From: Methylomonas koyamae
Lineage (GTDB): Bacteria > Pseudomonadota > Gammaproteobacteria > Methylococcales > Methylomonadaceae
Reading direction: 5' to 3'
DNA: 64,000 nt
Assembly: GCF_006483455.1 (NCBI RefSeq)
Contig: NZ_PPPU01000052.1
Coordinates: 33,175 to 97,174, forward strand
Part shown: piece after piece, positions 26,013 through 35,634 of the stretch
Numbering within the stretch: the first letter of the stretch is position 1
Layout of the letters: each line of letters opens with the position of its first letter
Position numbers and translations under genes: made by a program
Notes under the pieces: generated by a model
Databases searched by the model: none
The model's input: the letters and a program-made list of their open reading frames with translations, nothing else
Told to the model about the DNA's origin: nothing

Positions 26013-26846
26013 TTACGCTAGCAAGGCCTGCCGTTTCCGACCAAGCCCCAGCAGCCCGGCCAGAGCGGATCCCATCAACCAGACGCTTGCCGGCAAAGGT
26101 ACCGCAGTCAATTGAAAATTCACGGGGAACGTGACCAAAGTAGTTGTTACCGAGCCGGAACCACTGTTCAATAACACACTACCAGCCCCCGGCAATTCGG
26201 TCTGCCCGCTGATGGTATCCGAAGCCGAGGCGGCAACCGCGGCGGAGAAATTCAACACATCGCCGTTATTGACGATCACCCCGACCGATAACACACCCTG
26301 CTTGCTGTCGGAAGTCAAACCCGGTTGCCAAGAATTGCCCAAGTTTAACGACTGCGCGGCATGGGACTGGTGGTTTTGCGAGCCGGACACGTTGGTCAGA
26401 TCGAAACTGACGCTGGCACTGGCCGCGTTCGTACCGTAACAGTAGTAATCGTAGCAATTGTTGCCGTTGATCTGGGCGCTGAGCGAATAATTCGCCGACA
26501 GCATCAGAAAACCGCTGCCGGATATCGTGAAATTGGCGCTGCGTTGCGCCGAAGCCGAGCCGCTACCTTGGCTACTGCCGCCTACACCGGCACCGAACAC
26601 ATTACCCGAAGTGGAGGTATCGCTGCTCCAACGCAGCCAATCGCTGGTGTTGGAATTGGAATTACCCCCCAGTCCGCTCAGCGTGTAAGTCGGCGCGACG
26701 TCGCCCAAACCCACGGCCTTGATCGTAAGCGAACTCCAGTCGATCAATGCGGTAGCGTGGGTCGGCGAACTCCAGGCCGCACCGGCATTCATCGCCATTG
26801 CCAAACCGCCGAAAATTGCCAAAGAAGTTTTTGTTATGGTTCTCAT
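26013..26846 (-). CDS. PEP-CTERM sorting-domain protein
   Basis: This 277-residue secreted protein has an N-terminal signal peptide (cleavage near WSSP), a long Ser/Asn/Gly-rich beta-type middle with few charges, and the PEP-CTERM tail. The tail is VPLPASVWLMGSALAG at about 250-265, a hydrophobic helix, then RKRQ. Such proteins are processed by exosortase and anchored or released with exopolysaccharide. Two close cysteines in NCYDYYCYG could form a disulphide. No exosortase gene is in the window. The PLP variant of the motif is common in methanotrophs. Function unknown. Confidence 0.85.
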   Translation of the reverse strand: MRTITKTSLAIFGGLAMAMNAGAAWSSPTHATALIDWSSLTIKAVGLGDVAPTYTLSGLGGNSNSNTSDWLRWSSDTSTSGNVFGAGVGGSSQGSGSASAQRSANFTISGSGFLMLSANYSLSAQINGNNCYDYYCYGTNAASASVSFDLTNVSGSQNHQSHAAQSLNLGNSWQPGLTSDSKQGVLSVGVIVNNGDVLNFSAAVAASASDTISGQTELPGAGSVLLNSGSGSVTTTLVTFPVNFQLTAVPLPASVWLMGSALAGLLGLGRKRQALLA

Positions 26847-27093
26847 AAATGACTAATCCTGTTCCATGTAAGTATTTTGAAAGCAAGCGAGCCACGATTT
26901 TCTCGTAGACTCAGTTGCCATAACGGCGACCTGAGATGAAAAGGCTTTAAAAAAACCGGGCCACTCAGACCGCGCGCAATTATCACGAAGTCAACTGAGA
27001 AATACTAGCCTGCGCGCTAAGCCGCCATAATTCGATGGCAGAGTGCGGGAATTTCGGGATCAACTGTAACAACAGAATTTAGCGGCCTTGGCC

Positions 27094-28293
27094 TCATTCG
27101 GCGCGCAAGGCATCCAACGGATTCAATCGCGCCGCTTTTATCGCCGGTGCCACTCCGGCTGCGGCGCCGATCGCCAACGACACTGCAAACGCCAGCGCGA
27201 TGTAGTTCCAGGCCAGTTGCAACGGCAAAGCCGGCACCAGTAAGGCCACGAGTTTGACCGCACCTATGCCCAACGCCACGCCGCCCGCACCGCCGGCCAG
27301 ACTCAGCAGCACCGCTTCCGAAAGGAACAAACGGAACACTGCAGCGCGTTCGGCACCTATCGCCCGCAATAAGCCGATCTCCGATACTCGCTCCGAAACG
27401 GCAATGGTCATGATCGTCAATATCCCGACCGAGCCGACCAACAACGAGATTCCACCCAAGGCCGCCACCGCCAGAGTCAGCACACTCAACACGGAATCCA
27501 TTTTCTCCAGCATTTGGTTCTGGGTCACGATCGTAAAATCCTCCGCGCCGTGCCGAGCCAACATCCGCTGCCTGACGGCCTGCTCGACTCGCTCGACGCT
27601 GGCGTCCGCGCGATACAGCACGTCGATTTCCATCAACCCCTGGCGATCGAACATCTCCATCGCTCTGGCGCTCGGAATGAACACCGTATCGTCCAGATCG
27701 AAGCCTAGCATCTGGCCCTTGCTGCGCATCACGCCAATCACCCGAAACCGATCGCTGCCGATACGGATGCGCTGCCCCAACGGGCTGGCGCCGCCGAACA
27801 ACTCCTGCCGCACCTTGCTGCCGAGAACGGCGAACGGTCTGGCGTTGTCGGCACCTTCATCGGGTAAAAAACGGCCGATATCGACGCCAATTCGCCACAC
27901 CTGCGGCAATGCCGCACCGACGCCGAACACATTGCTGCGCCGTTGTTTATCGCCGGCCTCGACCCTGGCATTACCCTGTACCAGCGGCATCGCCGCCAAC
28001 ACGGATTCGACCGCGCCCAAACTTTCGGCATCGGCCGCCGTCAGGGGTCTCACCGTACTGATGGTGGCGCCGGATAAACCGAAGGTGGTGGTCTTGCCGG
28101 GATAAACCGCCAATAAATGGGTGCCGAACTGGGTGAACTCGCCTAAGACGAAGCCGTGGACGCCGCGGCCGATCGAGGTCAAGATCACCACCGCGGCAAT
28201 ACCGATGATCAGCCCCAACGCCGTCAGCAACGAGCGCTGCCTGTGGCTGCTGATGCTGCCGAGCGCGAGTTTGAACAAATCCTGCCAGGCCAT
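27094..28293 (-). CDS. MacB-like ABC transporter permease (second of two)
   Basis: The 399 residues show the MacB/FtsX plan. A first membrane helix at about 20-42 (LLTALGLIIGIAAVVILTSIG) is followed by a periplasmic MacB_PCD domain at about 50-240 and a C-terminal FtsX domain with three helices. The last of these ends in the coupling motif PAIKAARLNPLDALRAE. It lies three bases after the first permease gene and is clearly co-transcribed with it. It probably forms a heterodimer. The matching ATPase and fusion protein are at 31769-33564, beyond two inverted genes. Confidence 0.87.
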   Translation of the reverse strand: MAWQDLFKLALGSISSHRQRSLLTALGLIIGIAAVVILTSIGRGVHGFVLGEFTQFGTHLLAVYPGKTTTFGLSGATISTVRPLTAADAESLGAVESVLAAMPLVQGNARVEAGDKQRRSNVFGVGAALPQVWRIGVDIGRFLPDEGADNARPFAVLGSKVRQELFGGASPLGQRIRIGSDRFRVIGVMRSKGQMLGFDLDDTVFIPSARAMEMFDRQGLMEIDVLYRADASVERVEQAVRQRMLARHGAEDFTIVTQNQMLEKMDSVLSVLTLAVAALGGISLLVGSVGILTIMTIAVSERVSEIGLLRAIGAERAAVFRLFLSEAVLLSLAGGAGGVALGIGAVKLVALLVPALPLQLAWNYIALAFAVSLAIGAAAGVAPAIKAARLNPLDALRAE

Positions 28294-28296
28294 CGC

Positions 28297-29502
28297 TCAG
28301 CGCCTACTCAATGCCGCAACCGGTTCGAGGGCCGCCGCCTTGCGGGCCGGCATCACGCCGAACACCAGCCCCGTTACCAGCGCTACCGCCAGTGCCGCCA
28401 ACATGGCCCACGCCGGCAAGGCCACCGGAAAGTTCGGAAACCACCATTGCAGTGCCGCGAGGCCGACCCTTCCCAGCAAAACGCCGCACAACGCCCCAGC
28501 CAACGACAGTAATGCGGCCTCGCACAGGAACCAGCGCAACAATTGGCCGCGGGTCGCACCCAAGGCCTTCAGCAAGCCGATTTCGGCGGTGCGCTGACTG
28601 ACGCTGACCAGCATCACGTTCATGACCAACACCCCGGCCACCGCCAAGCTGACTGCGGCAATCCCGGCCACGGTCAAGGTCAATGCCGTCAGGATTTTGT
28701 CGAAGGTATTGACCACGCTGTCCTGGGTGATGATGGTCACGTCATCTTCTCCTTCGTGGCGTAATCTGATGATCGCCCGCACCTCGTCGACCGCTTTATG
28801 CATTGCCGCTTCGGTGTGCGCTTCGATCAATATCCGAAACAGCGAATGACTATCGAATAAGGCCTGCGCCGATGCCACCGGCACAATCACCAATTCGTCG
28901 AATCCGGTACCGATCGACTGGCCTTCCTTAGCCAACACGCCGACGACCCGGAAGCGACGGTCGTTGATGCGCAGCCATTCCCCCACGGCTTTACGCCGGG
29001 CAAATAACTCGTCGGCGATTTTTTTGCCGATCACGCAAACCGGCATTTCCTTATCCGCTTCGGCCTCCGGCAAAAATACGCCTTGGGCCATCGTCAAGTG
29101 CCTTACCCGCAACAAAGAATGGGTCGAACCCATGATATTGGTTTCCCGTTCCAATCCCGCCACCGACACCGGCGCCGCACCGATGCTGACCGGCGCGATC
29201 GCGGCAACTTGCCGGCTGCGGAACAAGGCCGCGGCGTCGTCCAGCGTCAAATCGCGCGGCGTTTCGCCGAACAGCGGCGGGTGGCCGCCGGTGGTCTCGT
29301 TGCGTCCGGGCAATACGATGACCAGATGCGTACCCAACGATTCGAACTCATGCACCACATAACGCCGGGCGCTGTCGCCCAACGCGGTCAGTACGTTGAC
29401 CGACGCTACGCCGATACTCATCGCCAGAATAATCAGTACGGCGCGCATCGGTTGGGTGCGGATGGCTTTGACAGCCTGAATCAGTAAATCTCGCTGCAGC
29501 AT
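28297..29502 (-). CDS. MacB-like ABC transporter permease (first of two)
   Basis: A 401-residue paralogue of the following permease: helix 1 with RAVLIILAMSIGVASVNVL, a periplasmic MacB_PCD domain at about 45-250, then the three-helix FtsX domain ending in PARKAAALEPVAALSRR. It has no fused ATP-binding domain, unlike E. coli MacB. The start is uncertain: ATG 29502 is used, but TTG 29541 is in frame and neither has a good ribosome-binding site. Two non-identical half-transporters in tandem suggest a heterodimeric pump. Confidence 0.85.
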   Translation of the reverse strand: MLQRDLLIQAVKAIRTQPMRAVLIILAMSIGVASVNVLTALGDSARRYVVHEFESLGTHLVIVLPGRNETTGGHPPLFGETPRDLTLDDAAALFRSRQVAAIAPVSIGAAPVSVAGLERETNIMGSTHSLLRVRHLTMAQGVFLPEAEADKEMPVCVIGKKIADELFARRKAVGEWLRINDRRFRVVGVLAKEGQSIGTGFDELVIVPVASAQALFDSHSLFRILIEAHTEAAMHKAVDEVRAIIRLRHEGEDDVTIITQDSVVNTFDKILTALTLTVAGIAAVSLAVAGVLVMNVMLVSVSQRTAEIGLLKALGATRGQLLRWFLCEAALLSLAGALCGVLLGRVGLAALQWWFPNFPVALPAWAMLAALAVALVTGLVFGVMPARKAAALEPVAALSRR

Positions 29503-29865
29503 GACTTTTGCCGATACGGTGTTGGCGACAGTGTACCTCAAGCCGGATTTGCCGCATGTCGCAAAACGCCGGCAGATTGCCGCGGAGAACGGCTGACGAC
29601 TTGGCCTGGCAAAGACGCCCGCTGGGGCCGGAATGGCGGATTGGTCTGATCCGCAATCGCCGCCAACCTTTGGTTACAACCTTCAACATCTTTTCGAAAA
29701 AACCCTACGGGAAATTATTAAATCTCCCTGCAAAAATAATTTGATCGGCGGCAGATAAACCGGCAAGCCGAGTAATTTTTTATGGTATAAAAATTTGCTG
29801 TCACAATTCGCAATAAAATTACCGAAAACCACGCCAAATAACACAGTTTAATAAGGGCCGATATT
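29503..29865. other. Divergent intergenic region between permease and AraC genes
   Basis: The 363 bases hold the start regions of two divergent units. The right half is AT-rich, with an extended -10-like ATGGTATAAA at 29782-29791, 75 bases before the AraC-family start. The matching -35 is poor. The left half has no clear signal. Confidence 0.4.
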
Positions 29866-30843
29866 ATGCTGGAAGCTGCCATAAAAACTACCGGACAATA
29901 TAAAATCGATCAACACGATTTACCGGCGCAACAGTTGTCGGACCAATTACGGCAATCTTTACCTGACGCACTCGGTAGTGGCCATTCGGCAGTGTTCCCA
30001 CTCGACACGGATTTGAGCTTTATCGAAACCCGCTACCGGCCAAACCGGGACTTGGCCGTCTCGACCCGGATCGAGCGGCAGGAGCCGCGTCTGGTAGTAA
30101 CGCTAGGCATGCGGGGCTGCTCGCGTTTCGTCGAGCGCGGCGGCACCGCAATCGTTTTCAACGAAGGCTATACCTCGATTACCGCTTTTAATGCCAGTGA
30201 CGGGGAGCGCCAATACCAAGCCGAATGCGAAATGTGGCAATTGCGTTTTTCTCTGACCAAAACCTGGCTGGACCAATATCTCGGAGAAAACGCTTCAGCA
30301 GCTTTATTTAAAAACGGCGGCATTAATTTATTAAGCCAGAAACCTATTTCCAGCACGGCGCTAATCGCCGTCGAACAATTAGTTTCCTGCAACGTTTCGG
30401 CCCCGTTAAAACGCATGTTCATGCACGGTCAAGCGATGTCGATATTAGCCTCCGAATTAAATCCTCTCTGGCAAAACAGCATTCATCATCGGTCGGGCTT
30501 TACCGAAAAAGACCGGGCTATGGCTTATGCGGCCCGCACAATTTTAATTCAGGAATTTCGCGCGCCGCCTTCGGTCGCGCAACTAGCCAAACGCGTCGGC
30601 ACCAATCCATTTAAATTAAAGAAACTATTCCACCATTATTTCGAGAACACACCTTACGGAATAGTTCTGAACACTAGGATGTATAACGCCTACCGCATCT
30701 TGGAAGCCGGCACCTGCCAAATCGATGTGGCCGCGGAGTTGGTCGGATATAATCACGCCAGTAACTTCAGTGCCGCCTTCAGCAAATATTTTGGAATCTC
30801 GCCCCGCCATATTGCCAAACGCCAGACCGCCGCATCCGGTTGA
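29866..30843 (+). CDS. AraC-family transcriptional regulator
   Basis: The 325-residue protein ends in a typical AraC double helix-turn-helix at about 220-318: PSVAQLAKRVGTNPFKLKKLFHHYF for the first helix pair in outline and DVAAELVGYNHASNFSAAFSKYF for the second. The N-terminal 200 residues resemble the sensor region of PchR/OruR-type regulators in length but carry no motif I can name. AAGGG lies nine bases before the ATG. It is followed at 30 bases by an EamA transporter gene, a common regulator-exporter pairing, and the two split a MacAB-like operon. Confidence 0.85.
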   Translation: MLEAAIKTTGQYKIDQHDLPAQQLSDQLRQSLPDALGSGHSAVFPLDTDLSFIETRYRPNRDLAVSTRIERQEPRLVVTLGMRGCSRFVERGGTAIVFNEGYTSITAFNASDGERQYQAECEMWQLRFSLTKTWLDQYLGENASAALFKNGGINLLSQKPISSTALIAVEQLVSCNVSAPLKRMFMHGQAMSILASELNPLWQNSIHHRSGFTEKDRAMAYAARTILIQEFRAPPSVAQLAKRVGTNPFKLKKLFHHYFENTPYGIVLNTRMYNAYRILEAGTCQIDVAAELVGYNHASNFSAAFSKYFGISPRHIAKRQTAASG

Positions 30844-30873
30844 GCCCGTCCCGTTTAAGCCGGACGCGACGGC

Positions 30874-31761
30874 GTGAAGAATCCCTTACCGTCGCCGAAC
30901 AGCAAGTCCGGAATTCGCGGGGGCTTGCTGGACATGGTATTGGCTTGCCTGTTGTTTTCTCTGATGAACGCCAGCGTTTATGCCATCCGCGTCTTCGATG
31001 CCACGCTGCCGGCCGGCGTGATCAGCTTTTTCCGGATTCTGGCCAATTTGCTGATCCTGCTGTTTCCGGCTTTAATCCGGGGCCAAACCAGGACGCTACT
31101 CGGCGACGGTCGGCCCTCGCTGTGGTTACGCGGCTTATTCGGCGCTGCGGCATTAATGTTGTCGTTCGCCGCAATCGTGCGCATCGGCCCCGGCGAAAGC
31201 GCATTTTTAACCGCCAGTAGCGGTGTGTTTGTCGCATTGCTCGGGCCGCTGGTGCTCGGCCAGCACAACTCCTTACGAGTCTGGCTGGCGATTATCGGCG
31301 CATTTACCGGAGTGTCTTTGCTGTTCGATATGCACGACAGCCACAATCTACTCGGCCAATCCATGGCCTTGTTATCCGGCCTCCTCTCTGCCCTGGCGTT
31401 TCTGATGGTGGCCAGGGCCGGTCGCAGCAACGCGCCGCAGACGGTGATTTTCTATTTTTGCCTGGTCGCACTGCCGCTGCACGCAGTCTATTTTGCGACG
31501 TTCGACGCCGAGCTGCCGCGGGACTACCCGTCTTGGGGCTTACTGGGATTGGTCGGCGTATTCGGTAGCGGCGCCCAACATTTCATGACCCGCGCCTATC
31601 AGCGGGCGCCCGCCGCCCTGGTCAGTTCGGTCGGTTATTTGGCACCGGTTTTGAGTCTGGCCTGGGCCGTGACCCTGTTCGGCCAAATTCCGGCCCAAAG
31701 CGCTTTGCTCGGCGCAGCGCTAATCGCCGTATTCGGCGTATTGCTGCCTTTTCTGCGTTGA
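30874..31761 (+). CDS. EamA/DMT-family transporter
   Basis: The 295 residues form about ten membrane helices in two repeated five-helix EamA halves (FRILANLLILLFPALI in the first half; SVGYLAPVLSLAWAVTLFGQ near the end). Members export amino acids, nucleobases or other metabolites. The start is GTG 30874. It follows the AraC gene by 30 bases and ends seven bases from the convergent ATPase gene. The substrate is unknown. Confidence 0.82.
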   Translation: MKNPLPSPNSKSGIRGGLLDMVLACLLFSLMNASVYAIRVFDATLPAGVISFFRILANLLILLFPALIRGQTRTLLGDGRPSLWLRGLFGAAALMLSFAAIVRIGPGESAFLTASSGVFVALLGPLVLGQHNSLRVWLAIIGAFTGVSLLFDMHDSHNLLGQSMALLSGLLSALAFLMVARAGRSNAPQTVIFYFCLVALPLHAVYFATFDAELPRDYPSWGLLGLVGVFGSGAQHFMTRAYQRAPAALVSSVGYLAPVLSLAWAVTLFGQIPAQSALLGAALIAVFGVLLPFLR

Positions 31762-31768
31762 TTCCGGG

Positions 31769-32431
31769 CTAATCGGCCAAGCGGCCGTCGACAATTTTCA
31801 GCCGGCGCCCGGCACGCCCGCCGATTTGCTGGTCGTGGGTAATCACCATCAGCGTCACTCCCTGCCGATTCAACTCTTCCAACAAATTGATGATGTCCTG
31901 GCCGGCCTTGCTATCCAGATTGCCGGTCGGCTCGTCCGCCAACAAAATCGGCGGCCGCATGATCATGGCCCGGGCGATCGCAATACGCTGCAATTGACCG
32001 CCGGACAACTGATTGGGACGATGCTCGGCTCGATCGCTCAGGTTAACCTCGGCGAGCGCCTGCTGCACCTGCTCGCGGCGGCGCTTGGGGTCTATTCCGG
32101 CCAGAATCAGCGGCATTTCGATGTTCTCGGCCGCAGTCAGGCGCGGAATCAAATGAAAGAACTGGAATACGAAACCGATATTATCCCGCCGAGTGTGGGC
32201 CAACTCGTTGTCGGTCTGGCAGGTGACGTCGCGGCCGTTCAGCCAATATTGGCCGGCAGAGGGTTGGTCCAGCAAGGCGATGATGTTCAGCAGCGTCGAT
32301 TTACCGGAACCGGAGGGCCCCATCACCGAAATGTACTCGCCAGCCTTAACAGCCAGATCGATACCATTCAGCGCATGCACGGTCTGCTCGCCGACCTGGA
32401 ACCGGCGTTCGATGCCGCTGAGCCGGATCAT
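31769..32431 (-). CDS. ABC transporter ATP-binding protein (MacB/LolD type)
   Basis: The 220 residues contain Walker A GPSGSGKS, the Q-loop GFVFQFFHLIPRLTA, signature LSGGQLQRIAIARA, Walker B ILLADEPTGNLD and a switch histidine in VITHD. The LolD/MacB subfamily marks are plain. Its ATG overlaps the stop of the membrane-fusion gene by four bases. It should energise the two separate permeases at 27094-29502. Confidence 0.93.
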   Translation of the reverse strand: MIRLSGIERRFQVGEQTVHALNGIDLAVKAGEYISVMGPSGSGKSTLLNIIALLDQPSAGQYWLNGRDVTCQTDNELAHTRRDNIGFVFQFFHLIPRLTAAENIEMPLILAGIDPKRRREQVQQALAEVNLSDRAEHRPNQLSGGQLQRIAIARAMIMRPPILLADEPTGNLDSKAGQDIINLLEELNRQGVTLMVITHDQQIGGRAGRRLKIVDGRLAD

Positions 32432-33564
32432 GGTTTGGCCCGCACCGTCACGCCTGCCGCTACGCCTTCCTTGCCCACCGACAATACCACCCGGTCGCCA
32501 GCCCGCAGTCCGCTCAGCACCTCAGTGTAATTCCAGTTAGCCAGGCCGGGTTCGAAGCGTTGTTCGCGCAAAACGTTGTCGGCACCGACCAGCAACACGC
32601 GATTGCCTTCCAGAATGGCTTCGGCCGGCAACCGGAGTGCCTTGTCCTTACCGGCCAGCAACACTTCGATATCGGCACTGTAGCCGGGCAACAATTCGGC
32701 CAAGTCTTTCGGGTCGCGCAAGGTCACTTCCACTTCCACGGTCCGCGCCTGCTTTTCTTTTTCCAACACGTACGGTGCAACTCGCGTGACGATGCCGGAG
32801 CAACGTTTATCCGGAAACGCATCGAGCGAAACGCAAGCCGGCATACCGGTTTTGATCCGGGCCACGTCGACTTCGTCGATCGGCGCCGATACGGTCAGGC
32901 AACTGACATCGAGCAAATCGATCGCCGGCAGCGTCGGAATGCCGGGCGGCGAAGGTGTCACGAATTCGCCCAATTCGGCATTGACTTCCGCAACCGTGCC
33001 GTCGAAAGGCGCCTTGACCAAGGTACGTTGCACCGCGGCTTCGGCAACGCCCAACTGGGCTTCGGCGACTTCGATATTCCGCAACGCAGCCCCGCATGCC
33101 GCGCGCTGCGATTTGCCGCCGGTCTGCGACTTATCGACCTGCTCTTCCGACACGACGTTATTGCGCTGTCGCAACTTAGTCATCCGCGCCGCCTCGCGCT
33201 CGGCACCTCCGGCTAACTGACAAGTCTGTTCGGCACTGGCCCGGCTGGCCGCGATTTGCGCCTTTTGCAATGCGACCTGGGCTTTCAAATCCTGATTCCA
33301 GACTTCCAGCAAAACCTGGCCCTGGCCAACCTTGGCACCCTCCTTGACATGCAATGCGGCGACTTGACCACCGGTGGCAGGCGCCAAATAGGCGCGGCGA
33401 CAGGCTTTGACGGTGCCGACCCGGGTATTGGAGACGCTAGCCCTGACTTCGCCCTCCGCCAGCCTATAGGTCTCGACTTCCAGTAGCGGCGGGCGGCGGG
33501 CGTAAATAAACGCGATACCGGCCGACAACAGGGCGGCGAGAATTATCAGGTTTCTTTTAGTCAT
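32428..33564 (-). CDS. Periplasmic membrane-fusion (adaptor) protein, HlyD/MacA family
   Basis: The 378-residue adaptor has an N-terminal membrane anchor (LIILAALLSAGIAFIY), then the lipoyl half-motif GGQVAALHVKEGAKVGQGQVLL. A helical hairpin at about 95-175 and a returning VKAPFDGTVAEV half-motif follow, then a beta-barrel and membrane-proximal domain. Four cysteines in the middle (CQLAGG, RAACGA, VSCLTV) are unusual for the family. ATG 33564 is used; the frame is open to 33624. No TolC-like gene is in the window. Confidence 0.88.
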   Translation of the reverse strand: MTKRNLIILAALLSAGIAFIYARRPPLLEVETYRLAEGEVRASVSNTRVGTVKACRRAYLAPATGGQVAALHVKEGAKVGQGQVLLEVWNQDLKAQVALQKAQIAASRASAEQTCQLAGGAEREAARMTKLRQRNNVVSEEQVDKSQTGGKSQRAACGAALRNIEVAEAQLGVAEAAVQRTLVKAPFDGTVAEVNAELGEFVTPSPPGIPTLPAIDLLDVSCLTVSAPIDEVDVARIKTGMPACVSLDAFPDKRCSGIVTRVAPYVLEKEKQARTVEVEVTLRDPKDLAELLPGYSADIEVLLAGKDKALRLPAEAILEGNRVLLVGADNVLREQRFEPGLANWNYTEVLSGLRAGDRVVLSVGKEGVAAGVTVRAKP

Positions 33565-33663
33565 ACTCGGCGTGATCCAATCGGCTTTGGCAGCTAGCCT
33601 ACCTTGTCGCGGCGGGATTTTCAAAAGGCGCCGACAACAGCCGACGAATTCGCGGAACCGAGC

Positions 33664-35634
33664 CTAGCGCGGCGCCGAATCCGCTGCCCGCAGCGTGAAC
33701 GAGATTCGGGTCTCCTGACCGGCCAATTCCAGAAAGCGGTTGAATTCGGCCAATTTCTCGACCGGTACGTCCGCCCTCGGCATTTGCAGATCGGTATACG
33801 CGGTCACGCTATTGCCCTCCTGGCGGTAATACCGATGCAGCGCGCCCCAGGGCGACAGATAATCGGCTTTCGGCCCGACATTGCCGACGCTTCTCCCGGC
33901 CGGCAACTGGTAACGGATTTCGCTCCGGTAATGAATGCCCTTAAAGGCGTACGGATAATACTTATTTCGGGACTTGACGTCTTTCACCAACGAATTCAAC
34001 CAGGGTTCAACGTCGCGGTAGATTTTGAGCATCGCCGGATCGAATACATTCCGATATTCGGCGCTCGACGCCAGCGTGACGCCGGAATCGACCGCCTCCA
34101 ATCCTTGCGCACTGAACTCGGGCTTGGCCTTGTCGCCCATCACCGACCGGTAATCTTCATGCAGCCAGCGCTCGCGCTCTTCCCTCGGTTTCGCCGACAA
34201 CGAACGCCGTAATTCTGCAGCCCAGTGCGTGTCGTAGGTCCGGGCCAGGCTTTCCTGGACACTGCCGTCACCGATCAACCGGTTATCGGCCTTGGTTTGC
34301 TCCACCCAGGTAAACGGTTCGCTGCCGAGTTTATGCGGAGCGACCGCGTCGCGGCCGACTGCCAAAGCGACGCTCCCCTGCAAGGCGTAAGGCAGATGAC
34401 CGCCGCCGGTATCGGGATCGGTCAGGTCCACGCAAATCTCGCCGGCCTGCACCGATTTCACGCAGGCCAACATGTGGTTGAAATACACACCGCTCGGCAA
34501 CAGCAGTTTGGTCAGCGACATGCGCCCGGTAGAGGCCAACACCGGATAGGCATCCAGCCCGGCATGACGCGCCAAGTCAACGAACAGCATGGTCTTATCC
34601 TTGCAATCGCCGAAGCGGCGCTCCAGCGTCGCTGAAGTCGGCCTGGGAATGACACTGCCGTTGCCGCGCTCCAAGCCGACGTAACGGATTTCGCGCGAGA
34701 CGAATCCACTCAAGCGGCTCACGATTTGCCTTACATCGCTGGCGTCGCCGCGGAGCTGCATCGCCAACTCTTCGATTTTGGCGTCCTGACTCAACGCCGG
34801 TGCGGCAAGTTTGTCCATACTCGCGGCAACCGCCGCCCAACTGGCGGGCTCAGCCAACACTAAAACCGGCAAGACGTCGAAAGCCGACGGCATCTGGTTA
34901 TCGACCGGAACCGGCGCTGCCGCTTCCGTACTGGTACAGACCATTTCCTGCGGCCCTTCGCGACAAGTCAGTTTGGGGTAATCGGTTTGCCAGGCCGGCT
35001 TCTGCGCCGGGCCGTCCCAGCGGACTTCAGCGCGGAAACGTTCCAACGGATAAAAATTGGCCGGAAACAAGTTGCGCGCCCAAGCCATCGCCAACTTGTT
35101 GCGATCCGATACGATCTTGTAGCGCAGTACCGCAATACTGCCCGGCCTGAGCCGGGCAAACGGCACCGTCACATATACGGTATCGGTGAAAATATTGTAG
35201 ACATTCTGGTTATTGACTTGCAGCGTGCTCGGGTCGATATCGGTAATCGCGCCATCCGGTTGCACCACGTAGGCTGCTTCGATTTCGGCCCGTTGGTGAT
35301 TGGCGTCCAGCCAGAAACCGTTATTGCCGTCGCTCTCTATGCCTTTTGCCGTCAGATACAATTGGGCGACGCTGACGGTTTCCTCTACCCGACGGTCGCG
35401 GCTGAGATAAAGCCGGTGAGTTTCATCGACAGCCACACTGCCGTAACCGAGCTGTTTTAATGCTTCGATCCGCTCCGGCTGCGGCGCCAGACTGGCATAC
35501 TCCAAACGCTGGCCTGCCGGCGCCCAACGCACCAAATTCGGCGCGTAGCCGGCCAATTTCAAATCGCGGCCCGTGTCCGCCGCGTAGCCTGCGCTGTGCA
35601 ACAGGCATCCAATCAGCATCCATACTATTTTCAT
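33664..35634 (-). CDS. DUF3857 and transglutaminase-like domain protein, exported
   Basis: The 656 residues begin with a signal peptide (MLIGCLLHSAGYAAD). A DUF3857 domain at about 60-240 is followed by a transglutaminase-like domain at about 285-410. The catalytic cysteine lies in RRFGDCKDKTML (Cys344), with His387 in FNHML and an aspartate in VDLTDPD completing a likely triad. A C-terminal beta-rich region follows. Such proteins are periplasmic, and substrates are unknown. The ATG overlaps the stop of the membrane-protein gene (ATGA), so the two products probably work together. A 99-base gap separates it from the fusion-protein gene downstream. Confidence 0.82.
   Translation of the reverse strand: MKIVWMLIGCLLHSAGYAADTGRDLKLAGYAPNLVRWAPAGQRLEYASLAPQPERIEALKQLGYGSVAVDETHRLYLSRDRRVEETVSVAQLYLTAKGIESDGNNGFWLDANHQRAEIEAAYVVQPDGAITDIDPSTLQVNNQNVYNIFTDTVYVTVPFARLRPGSIAVLRYKIVSDRNKLAMAWARNLFPANFYPLERFRAEVRWDGPAQKPAWQTDYPKLTCREGPQEMVCTSTEAAAPVPVDNQMPSAFDVLPVLVLAEPASWAAVAASMDKLAAPALSQDAKIEELAMQLRGDASDVRQIVSRLSGFVSREIRYVGLERGNGSVIPRPTSATLERRFGDCKDKTMLFVDLARHAGLDAYPVLASTGRMSLTKLLLPSGVYFNHMLACVKSVQAGEICVDLTDPDTGGGHLPYALQGSVALAVGRDAVAPHKLGSEPFTWVEQTKADNRLIGDGSVQESLARTYDTHWAAELRRSLSAKPREERERWLHEDYRSVMGDKAKPEFSAQGLEAVDSGVTLASSAEYRNVFDPAMLKIYRDVEPWLNSLVKDVKSRNKYYPYAFKGIHYRSEIRYQLPAGRSVGNVGPKADYLSPWGALHRYYRQEGNSVTAYTDLQMPRADVPVEKLAEFNRFLELAGQETRISFTLRAADSAPR

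Noticed and set aside
26847..27093. Possible small RNA or promoter array in the gap upstream of the PEP-CTERM gene
   Set aside because: The 247 bases show no clear -35/-10 pair, hairpin with T-run or conserved box that I can point to.
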